6,376 nt of DNA from Nitrospirota bacterium (GTDB taxonomy: Bacteria; Nitrospirota; Nitrospiria; Nitrospirales; Nitrospiraceae), in the NCBI GenBank assembly GCA_020028195.1, contig JAHWYE010000104.1, forward strand, positions 1 through 6,376. The letters run 5' to 3'. Of the stretch, positions 1 to 5,405 are shown one piece after another (position 1 is the stretch's first letter; every line of letters begins with the position of its first letter). Position numbers and translations under genes: made by a program. Under the pieces are notes generated by a model. The model had not been told where the DNA came from and searched no databases. It saw only the letters and a program-made list of their open reading frames with translations.

Positions 1-290
1 GCCGGTCGGCTGATGTCGACGAAGGACGTACCCGGGATGGGGAGCCGCGGATGCAGACCCGGGCCGATCTCGAGCCGCGCCGGCGCCGAGGCCGCGAGCA
101 AGGAAAGGAATGGCCAGGTGTTGAAGCGCTGCGGCGGAACCACGTAGCTCGCCGACCAAAGCGCGTCGTAGAAGCGCCGGTTGGCATCGACGGCTAACCG
201 CGCCCCATCCTCAGCACTTCCCGGCGGCATGTCGCCGGCGATGCCAGGGGCCGCGATCCCCGCAATTTCATCCCTGAGTGCAGGCCACAT
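1..290 (-). CDS. Class I SAM-dependent methyltransferase, N-terminal part (truncated by window edge)
   Basis: Only the first 96 codons lie in the window; the gene continues past base 1. The visible part has a helical N-terminal region and then a glycine-rich motif I, LEIGPGLHPRLP (residues 73-84), followed by a second strand ending in an acidic residue (SFVDIS, 89-94). This is the usual SAM-binding start of a Rossmann-fold methyltransferase, so it probably transfers a methyl group from SAM; the substrate cannot be told. The ATG at 290 is the first possible start because an in-frame TAA lies four codons upstream; Met21 (228-230) is an alternative, and no strong Shine-Dalgarno is seen for either. 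By hand count the segment is about 69% GC, clearly above the rest of the window. It is downstream of the antiporter on the same strand (106-nt gap), so membership of that transcription unit is possible but unproven. Confidence 0.72.
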   Translation of the reverse strand, partial: MWPALRDEIAGIAAPGIAGDMPPGSAEDGARLAVDANRRFYDALWSASYVVPPQRFNTWPFLSLLAASAPARLEIGPGLHPRLPIPGTSFVDISRP

Positions 291-396
291 ACAGCGCCGT
301 TAGAAATCGGAATGACAACAAAAACTGCTGCGTATCTGCATTCTAAACCTCTATCATTTCTAGGCGCTGGTGGACTCGTTCAGCAGCACACTTCAA

Positions 397-1683
397 TTAC
401 GCTTTCTTGACGCTGTCCGCCAGCTCATGCTGAGGTGTTGCAGGCTGTCGGATCTGATATGGACGGCACCACCGCAGCAACGGCATCGTCATGAAGGTGG
501 TTGCCAAGGTCATGAGGACCATCATGGCGAACATCGTCGACGAAATGATCCCCATCTCTCGGCCGATGTTAAGAATGACGATTTCCATCAGGCCACGTGT
601 ATTCATCAGGATTCCGATCGTGGTTGATTCTACCCAGGACATGCCGGCGAAGCGAGCGGCAAGAGTCGTCCCACCCCACATTCCGACCACGGCCACCAGC
701 AAGATGAGACCAAAATAGAACCACAGCTCCGTTCCATGGATCAGGCCAAAGCTGGTCCGTAGTCCGGTGGAGGCAAAGAAAATGGGAAGGAGGATGGCTG
801 TGGTGACACCATCGAGCTTGGCTGACACATCGGACACAAGGTCCGAATCTTTTGGCAGCGCCACGCCAGCCAGAAACGCTCCAAAGAGCGCATGGACCCC
901 AAGCCATTCGGTGATCCATGCAGACCCGACCATGGCAAGGAGCATGAGGGCCAACATGTCATCTGTAAGACGGCCGCGACGTCGATACCGCACTTCCAGA
1001 AGGTAAAAGGTACGACGGACAGGGCCCAACATCACGAACACGAAGAGACCTGTTGCGACGAGAGTCAGAACCAGCTCTCCCAGTACAGCGGTGTGTGTGT
1101 TCAATGCAATGACCCCGGCGAGAAGACACCACACCGTGACGTCCTTCAACGCGGCAGATGCCAGGGTCACGGTTCCGATGGGGGTCCCAGACAATTGGCT
1201 CTCCTCCAGAATGCGAGCCAGGACCGGCAAGGCGGTGACACCCATGGCGACCCCAGTGAACAGGGCGAACACAGTCGGCGTTACGCCCGTATCCGAGAGG
1301 GAGGGGTAGAGGCAGAGGGCGAGCCCCGCACCGAGGATCAGCGGCACAGCAATGCTCGCATGAGCGATCATCAGAACCGGCCGCCCGCGCGCCCACACGT
1401 TCGCGAGGTCGAGCTTCAGGCCGACCAAGAACATGAACAGCAGGACCCCTGCCTGCCCAAGTGCGTTCAGCGGTCCGAGACTGTCGGGCGAGAAGAGGGC
1501 CATCGATGCGTTGGGAGCGAGCCAGCCGAGTAGCGATGGTCCTAGGAGGATGCCGGCGACGATCTCTCCCATCACCTGAGGCTGATGTAACGTCCGAAGT
1601 CCCCAGCTGACCAGCCGAGCCAGGAGCAGGATGACACCAATCTGTGAGAGTAGGATCAACAGATTCGAGATCATCCCGTCCAT
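397..1683 (-). CDS. Cation:proton antiporter, CPA2/Kef-type Na+/H+ exchanger domain
   Basis: A 428-residue, very hydrophobic inner-membrane protein with roughly 11-13 predicted membrane segments, the usual size for a bare CPA2 exchanger domain. No C-terminal TrkA-N (RCK) domain follows; the protein ends in a short polar tail (about 405-428). Family hallmarks are QPQVMGEIVAGILLGPSLLG (34-53), the GVTALPVLARILEE stretch (148-161) and NTRGLMEIVILNIG (361-374) with its conserved Arg363. It is expected to exchange Na+ or K+ for H+. Unusually, the ion-binding site on the helix at 173-186 reads ALKDVTVW, so Lys180-Asp181 replaces the Asp-Asp usual in electrogenic relatives (Gln-Asp in KefC as I recall). 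Met1 (1683) has only an AGG abutting it; Met4 (1672-1674) is better placed behind AGGATGG and may be the true start. The gene lies 112 nt downstream of the chorismatase on the same strand and might serve export or ion homeostasis, which is inference. Confidence 0.9.
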   Translation of the reverse strand: MDGMISNLLILLSQIGVILLLARLVSWGLRTLHQPQVMGEIVAGILLGPSLLGWLAPNASMALFSPDSLGPLNALGQAGVLLFMFLVGLKLDLANVWARGRPVLMIAHASIAVPLILGAGLALCLYPSLSDTGVTPTVFALFTGVAMGVTALPVLARILEESQLSGTPIGTVTLASAALKDVTVWCLLAGVIALNTHTAVLGELVLTLVATGLFVFVMLGPVRRTFYLLEVRYRRRGRLTDDMLALMLLAMVGSAWITEWLGVHALFGAFLAGVALPKDSDLVSDVSAKLDGVTTAILLPIFFASTGLRTSFGLIHGTELWFYFGLILLVAVVGMWGGTTLAARFAGMSWVESTTIGILMNTRGLMEIVILNIGREMGIISSTMFAMMVLMTLATTFMTMPLLRWCRPYQIRQPATPQHELADSVKKA

Positions 1684-1795
1684 CCTGATCGCTGAAGGTC
1701 TTCACTCACACGAGCCATCGAGGTTGAGATGAAGTCCTTTATGCCGAGGTGGGTAAGGAAGGAAACTCAGAAGGAAGAACAGGGGTCGGCAGCAT

Positions 1796-2905
1796 TTAGA
1801 GGGACTCCCGTTCACCTTCCGATCCTGCGGTCAAGATGCCTTCGATTTCCAGGAGTAACTCACTTCTACAGATGGCTCCCTGCAGACACAGCACCTGTGC
1901 CTGAGTCGGCAGGTGCTGCTTCAGGATGGTACTGACGGTCGAAAGATCCTCTGGGCGCCGGATGTAGGCCTTGAAGAGAGCGTGCCGGTCACCAAGCCCA
2001 TCTCCGGCTGTTTGCAACTGCTTCGCATGATCAACGAGTGCCTGGAGATTGTGGAGTGTCTCCAATGTCTGTTTCTCCAGCTCTCCGATATGCTGACTCG
2101 TGTGCCCAACGATGCTGGCCGTGCCGGCGATGAAGAGATGATCGCCGCACTCCGATTGACTGAGCGTCGCACGAGCGAAGGAAGGGCTTCGAGGACCATA
2201 GATAGTCGGGTAGTCGTAGGCATTGACCTGCCGAGGGTTCTCAATATGCGTCCCTGGTTTCGTGCATGCCAAGAAATAGATCTGAAGCGGCCCTGATCTC
2301 GTACCGACCGCGCTCCCAGCTGGCAGGATCTTTCGGAAATCCGGCTGACCCTCGGCGAATGCCTCGTGCCGACCGACACAGAACTGTTGGTACCGCGTAA
2401 GACCGGCGGGACGAGCGTTTATGTCCGGAAAGTAGTTCCAGACCCGCAGCAAGTAGGGATACCCCAGGGTTCGGGTTAGAGCGAGCAACCGGCCATAGGC
2501 GCCGAAGGCCAGAGTTTCGAGGGACGACTTTTGAGGCTCATCTATTTCCAAGAAGCCGAAGAGGATCTGCTCGTTCATTGCAAAAGAGACGCCCTCGATC
2601 TTGCAAGAGGTGACGGGCGCCACGCTCATCCAGACTTCGGCCACGGGAGACCCTTCCACCTGTGGCAGATTGAGTTGGACGACCGGATACGACTCTTTAC
2701 CGGGAGGCGGCGCATTGCGATCGAAGCAGATAAGCGCGAGGGGATGAGCTCGGGATGCCTTCAGGAAGGACTTCACGTCGGATGTAGCTACATACTGGAC
2801 TTGGATCTGCAGAGGGAATGCCTCACGAACAGACGCCGGAGGAGCATAGTCCTCTAATGAAGGACTGGGCAGCGTGCCACTCGGCTTTGGTTTCACAGTG
2901 CTCAT
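1796..2905 (-). CDS. Chorismatase of the FkbO/Hyg5/XanB2 family (chorismate to hydroxybenzoate-type product plus pyruvate)
   Basis: The 369-residue product resembles chorismatases, often labelled 'pteridine-dependent deoxygenase-like' in older annotation. These cytosolic enzymes hydrolyse chorismate to pyruvate plus a dihydroxycyclohexadiene carboxylate (FkbO), 3-hydroxybenzoate (Hyg5), or 3- and 4-hydroxybenzoate (XanB2). Recognisable blocks are ILFGFLEID (114-122), YLLRVWNYFPDIN (151-163), RYQQFCVGRHEAF (171-183), LQIYFLACTKPGTHIENPRQ (207-226), DYPTIYGPRSPSFARA (231-246) and LFIAGTASIVGHTSQH (257-272). The C-terminal CRSELLLEIEG (346-356) has Cys346 seven residues before Glu353, the spacing I recall for Hyg5 Cys327 and catalytic Glu334, so a 3-hydroxybenzoate or mixed product is favoured over the FkbO product. 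The start at 2905 lies 16 nt after the flavoprotein stop. An in-frame ATG at 2992 adds 29 residues that overlap the upstream gene and look like out-of-frame sequence, though an AAGGA lies just before it. Confidence 0.85.
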   Translation of the reverse strand: MSTVKPKPSGTLPSPSLEDYAPPASVREAFPLQIQVQYVATSDVKSFLKASRAHPLALICFDRNAPPPGKESYPVVQLNLPQVEGSPVAEVWMSVAPVTSCKIEGVSFAMNEQILFGFLEIDEPQKSSLETLAFGAYGRLLALTRTLGYPYLLRVWNYFPDINARPAGLTRYQQFCVGRHEAFAEGQPDFRKILPAGSAVGTRSGPLQIYFLACTKPGTHIENPRQVNAYDYPTIYGPRSPSFARATLSQSECGDHLFIAGTASIVGHTSQHIGELEKQTLETLHNLQALVDHAKQLQTAGDGLGDRHALFKAYIRRPEDLSTVSTILKQHLPTQAQVLCLQGAICRSELLLEIEGILTAGSEGERESL

Positions 2906-2921
2906 GCTACTGCATTGCTCG

Positions 2922-4286
2922 CTAGCTGCGAAGCTCAGGAAGAGTGTTGACGGCGTAGTCTTTGACCTCTGTGACGGTCGAAGGAATTCCATGAGTCCTT
3001 CGTCGGTAGGCCAACCAGTTTTCCTTCAGATTGAAGAGGTAGGTCAGGTAATACGCAATCTTGAACAGGAAGATCGGGATCTGAGTCGGTGACTTGCCGA
3101 ACGCATCACCGGCCAATATGGAAAGCACGGCTTCTTCCATCTTAAACCTGCTGCGTTTCGACATAAAGAGGGCCCGAAAAGCAGGCTGCGTGAAGCGATA
3201 AATGAACCACGAGTAGGTTTTGACCCCTCTTCGCACCGTCCGATGGAACCGTCGCAGGAGTCGAGCATGTTCGGGCGATCCTCGCAAATAGGCGTCCACA
3301 ACGTTGGCGCCCAGAGTCGCGCTATTCAACGCCAGGTGCACCCCGCTGGAGAACACAGGATCGATAAATGCAAACGCGTCACCGATCATGATGTAGCCGT
3401 CGCCTGACATCGTGGTCCGCCGATAGGAATAGTTGGCGGCTGCGTGAGCTGAAGTGACAAGTTTGGCCTTCGCCATACGCTCAGCGACCGGAGGGCATAA
3501 GGCGATGGTATCCCGTAGGAATAGTTCCAACTCAGTCTTCCTGGTTTTGATGTAGTAGGGCCAGCAGACGGCGCCGACGCTTGTGATGCCGTCCTTGAAG
3601 GGAATGATCCAGAACCACCCATGGTCGAACCACACGATGCTGATGTTTCCTTCGTCCATCCCGGGCAGGCGCTTCACGTCTTTGAAATGGCCGAAGATGG
3701 CGGCGCTGTTGTGGTGTGGATTTCGGTGTTTGCCGTCCACCTGTCCGGAGAGGAACGTGTCGCGGCCGCTGGCATCTACAACGAAGCGAGTCTCCCACGT
3801 CAGCGCTTGGCCTTGTGGGTCTTCGCCATACACCAACGTGGGTTGCTCTGGACGAAACTTCACCTGCTTCGCCCTGTATCCTTCCCATACGTGGGCACCC
3901 TTCGCGGCGCAGTTGCGGAGCAGGATCTCATCAAATTCGGCTCGCTTGACTTCGAAGGCAAACGGTTGCGAACCGTCGAGTGCGCGAGAAAAGTACAGCA
4001 TGCGCGATCTCCCATGGTAATGGGAGACCACCTCCGCGCCATATTTGACAATGCCGATCTTCTCAACCTCCTGCAGGACACCTAGCCGCTTGAGCATGGG
4101 TATGGAATGAGGCAACAAGGACTCGCCGATGTGAAACCGTGGGTGGCGGTCCTTCTCGAGCACATGCACGTTCCATCCCTGCTCGGCAAGCAAGGCCGAG
4201 ATCGTGGAGCCGGCAGGGCCACCGCCGATTACGAGGACGTCGCACGCCGTGAGGCGTCCAGTGGCATTGGGAGACGGAACGGTCAT
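2922..4286 (-). CDS. Flavin-dependent halogenase-like FAD oxidoreductase
   Basis: A 454-residue flavoprotein of the halogenase/geranylgeranyl-reductase superfamily. It has an N-terminal dinucleotide-binding motif GGGPAG (21-26), RFHIGESLLPHSIPMLKRLG (50-69), a second FAD region VVDASGRDTFLSG (169-181), and IGDAFAFIDPVFSSG (301-315). It also carries the signatures of flavin-dependent halogenases: the exact WxWxIP motif WFWIIP (224-229), a KYGA segment placing Lys81 where phenol-type halogenases have the hypohalous-acid-activating lysine, and F307/P310/S313/G315 matching the Fx.Px.Sx.G motif. Chlorination or bromination of an aromatic, possibly carrier-bound, substrate is therefore plausible; simple hydroxylation or oxidation is the alternative. 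The basic C-terminal third (about 340-454) is typical of the longer members. It is the first gene of its strand, with a predicted promoter about 45 nt upstream, and is followed after 16 nt by the chorismatase. A GAAAGG sits rather far (about 11-13 nt) from the ATG. Confidence 0.85.
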   Translation of the reverse strand: MTVPSPNATGRLTACDVLVIGGGPAGSTISALLAEQGWNVHVLEKDRHPRFHIGESLLPHSIPMLKRLGVLQEVEKIGIVKYGAEVVSHYHGRSRMLYFSRALDGSQPFAFEVKRAEFDEILLRNCAAKGAHVWEGYRAKQVKFRPEQPTLVYGEDPQGQALTWETRFVVDASGRDTFLSGQVDGKHRNPHHNSAAIFGHFKDVKRLPGMDEGNISIVWFDHGWFWIIPFKDGITSVGAVCWPYYIKTRKTELELFLRDTIALCPPVAERMAKAKLVTSAHAAANYSYRRTTMSGDGYIMIGDAFAFIDPVFSSGVHLALNSATLGANVVDAYLRGSPEHARLLRRFHRTVRRGVKTYSWFIYRFTQPAFRALFMSKRSRFKMEEAVLSILAGDAFGKSPTQIPIFLFKIAYYLTYLFNLKENWLAYRRRTHGIPSTVTEVKDYAVNTLPELRS

Positions 4287-4329
4287 GGGCTGAGGCGACC
4301 TTTCAGAACTAACCGTGACATAGGGGCAA

Positions 4330-4358
4330 AGTATACCTGAGACAGAAAGCGATGGCTA
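4330..4358 (-). promoter_or_regulatory. Predicted sigma70-type promoter for the flavoprotein-chorismatase genes
   Basis: Read on the minus strand, TAGCCA (plus-strand 4353-4358; 4 of 6 to TTGACA) is separated by exactly 17 nt from TATACT (4330-4335; 5 of 6 to TATAAT). Transcription would begin near 4323 and give a leader of about 35-40 nt before the ATG at 4286. The match is by consensus only. Confidence 0.45.
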
Positions 4359-4431
4359 GCATGGCGGCTCGGTTGTCTTGCGCTTTTTCTTTTCTACCAT
4401 AGAGTGCGCCGGATGACGGCGATAAGGGTTA

Positions 4432-4460
4432 TTGACCAGTTCCTTTCGAAGTGCTAGTCT
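4432..4460 (+). promoter_or_regulatory. Predicted sigma70-type promoter (extended -10) for the lipoprotein pair
   Basis: TTGACC (4432-4437; 5 of 6 to consensus) is followed after 17 nt by TAGTCT (4455-4460; 3 of 6 to consensus), with a TGC immediately before the hexamer forming an extended -10 element. A start near 4467 would leave a leader of about 65 nt before the first lipoprotein. It diverges from the minus-strand promoter at 4330-4358, with about 73 nt between the two -35 elements. Confidence 0.45.
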
Positions 4461-4532
4461 CCAGCCCGCAAAACCAGGAATCATTAGAACAGGGTCTCTG
4501 TCACTAGGAAACAACCAATCAAGGAGGAAAGC

Positions 4533-4859
4533 ATGAGAACTATGGGCTTGCTTCTTGGCACTGTTCTGCTCATCGCGACCGTAGCCTGCCATTCGACGCA
4601 AGTGCGGATTCCCACTGCTCCAGTTGGGCCGAATGAGAAATCTTTGGGCCCGACGGAAGGCTCCAGCGTAGGGTTGCTCCTGTTTGGTTTCATCCCGATC
4701 AATCAGAATGAGCGATTCGAGAGAGCCTACAATCAAGCTGTGCAACAGAAGGGAGGCACCAGGCTGGCAGATGTGACCATTTCAGAGCGTTGGTGGTGGG
4801 GGTATGTCATAAACGGATACATCTTCAAGGTGCAGGGAACCGCCGTCGCGAAGAAATAA
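4533..4859 (+). CDS. Small lipoprotein, first of a tandem pair (unknown function)
   Basis: A 108-residue protein with a short basic start, a hydrophobic stretch (about 4-18) and a lipobox-like TVAC with Cys19, so it should be lipidated and leave a mature chain of about 90 residues in the envelope. The mature part has APVGPNEKSLG (29-39), LLLFGFIPINQN (48-59), a central helix, GGTRLADVTISE (74-85), a WWW cluster and a final IFKVQGTAV. The alternation of a GG-x-x-L-x-DVT strand and a closing V-x-GTAV strand recalls TRL-like/DUF6567 lipoproteins, but this is resemblance, not proof. The start is firm: AAGGAGG at 4521-4527 sits 5 nt before the ATG. The next gene begins 25 nt after the stop and is a paralogue with about 62% identity. 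Confidence 0.82.
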   Translation: MRTMGLLLGTVLLIATVACHSTQVRIPTAPVGPNEKSLGPTEGSSVGLLLFGFIPINQNERFERAYNQAVQQKGGTRLADVTISERWWWGYVINGYIFKVQGTAVAKK

Positions 4860-4884
4860 CCTCTCCCTAATCGAGGAGGAACGC

Positions 4885-5211
4885 ATGAAATCAATAGGCC
4901 AACTTCTTGTCATTCTTGTCTTGCTCGCAATTACGGCGTGTCAATCCACGCAGTTGCGTTTTCCGGCTGCCCCAATAGGGCCTAACGAGAAGTCCTTGGG
5001 TCAGATGGAAGCAACTAGCACTGGTATTATGCTGTTCGGGTTCATTCCCATCAATCAGAATACGCGCTTTGAGAATGCATTGCGTGAAGCCGCGCAGAAG
5101 GCAGGCGGCACTCGGCTCACGGATGTGACAATCTCAGAACAATGGTTCTGGGCCGTTGTGTTGGATGGGTTTATCTTCAAGGTCCAAGGCACGGCTGTCG
5201 GTCCTAAATAA
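4885..5211 (+). CDS. Small lipoprotein, second of a tandem pair (unknown function)
   Basis: Also 108 residues, aligning without gaps to the preceding gene at 67 of 108 identical positions by hand count. It has a good lipobox, ITAC, with Cys19 as the modified residue. The best conserved blocks are GPNEKSLG (32-39), LFGFIPINQN (50-59), GGTRL-DVTISE (74-85) and IFKVQGTAV, whereas the signal peptide and central helix (about 62-73) have drifted. The WWW cluster of the first copy is WFW here. The Shine-Dalgarno GAGGAGG (4873-4879) is 5 nt from the ATG, as in the first copy. No separate promoter is evident in the 25-nt gap, so the two are probably one transcript. Role unknown; anchoring at the outer-membrane inner leaflet is likely, since residue +2 is Gln rather than the Asp that retains lipoproteins in the inner membrane of enterics. 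Confidence 0.82.
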   Translation: MKSIGQLLVILVLLAITACQSTQLRFPAAPIGPNEKSLGQMEATSTGIMLFGFIPINQNTRFENALREAAQKAGGTRLTDVTISEQWFWAVVLDGFIFKVQGTAVGPK

Positions 5212-5225
5212 GCTTTCCAGTGCTA

Positions 5226-5263
5226 GAGACGGGCGGTGTGACTTCCTATCCATCGCCCGTCTC
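5226..5263 (+). terminator. Stem-loop after the second lipoprotein gene (possible terminator or mRNA-end structure)
   Basis: GAGACGGGCG (5226-5235) is a perfect 10-base inverted match to CGCCCGTCTC (5254-5263). Inside it, G-U, U-A and G-C pairs (5236-5238 with 5251-5253) extend the stem to 13 bp around a loop of about 12 nt. It begins 15 bases after the stop codon of the second lipoprotein. No T-run follows, so it is not a classical rho-independent terminator; it may stabilise the 3' end of the lipoprotein mRNA or attenuate read-through into the barrel gene. Confidence 0.5.
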
Positions 5264-5306
5264 CCTGAACCTCCTGGATTGTCCAGATCCTAGTATGTTC
5301 GGCCGC

Positions 5307-5335
5307 TTTACGGTAGTTGCTACGACTCGTATTCT
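5307..5335 (+). promoter_or_regulatory. Possible promoter for the outer-membrane barrel gene
   Basis: TTTACG (5307-5312; 4 of 6) and TATTCT (5330-5335; 4 of 6) are spaced by 17 nt, placing a start near 5342 and a leader of about 64 nt before the proposed TTG start. It lies downstream of the stem-loop at 5226-5263, which fits a separate transcript, but both hexamers are only moderate matches. Confidence 0.3.
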
Positions 5336-5394
5336 CCTGTGGCAAGCCCTTGGTCAGTTCAAACCACCTCGCTCTTCTCTCTGCATCGGGAGAC

Positions 5395-5400
5395 AAGAGG
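5395..5400 (+). promoter_or_regulatory. Ribosome-binding site that decides a TTG start
   Basis: AAGAGG lies 5 nt upstream of TTG at 5406-5408, immediately before a well-formed signal peptide. No ATG is available at this point in the frame, and the longer reading from GTG 5220 would run through the stem-loop at 5226-5263 and place about 62 unlikely residues before the signal peptide. Confidence 0.6.
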
Positions 5401-5405
5401 ATAAT

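Larger units (their letters stand above)
4517..5211 (+). repeat. Tandem gene duplication with a 352-bp period, including the ribosome-binding region
   Basis: The two lipoprotein genes begin exactly 352 bases apart. The similarity includes the leader: the 20 bases at 4517-4536 and 4869-4888 differ at only two positions across the aatc, Shine-Dalgarno, spacer and start codon. The proteins are about 62% identical without gaps. The copies therefore arose from a duplication that took the translation signal along, old enough for substantial divergence yet with no length change. Confidence 0.8.

Noticed and set aside
325..386. Possible terminator for the antiporter: CTGCTG/CAGCAG arms with a T5 run on the minus strand
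   Set aside because: The arms are only 6 bp and the loop is about 50 nt, too weak to call.
892..1533. Open frame of 213 codons on the plus strand inside the antiporter gene
   Set aside because: It is the antisense shadow of a clear membrane-transporter gene. Its composition is Gln/His/Glu/Arg-rich low-complexity, with no domain and no Shine-Dalgarno.
959..1705. Open frame of 248 codons on the minus strand overlapping the antiporter in another frame
   Set aside because: The product is Arg/Gly/Pro/Ser-rich with no hydrophobic pattern, whereas the overlapping frame has conserved exchanger motifs.
2906..2992. 29-residue N-terminal extension of the chorismatase from ATG 2992
   Set aside because: The extension overlaps the last 71 bases of the flavoprotein and looks like out-of-frame sequence. 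The ATG at 2905 gives clean spacing. It is kept as an alternative because an AAGGA precedes 2992.
5220..5405. 62-codon N-terminal extension of the barrel gene from GTG 5220
   Set aside because: It lacks a Shine-Dalgarno, crosses the stem-loop and places the signal peptide internally.
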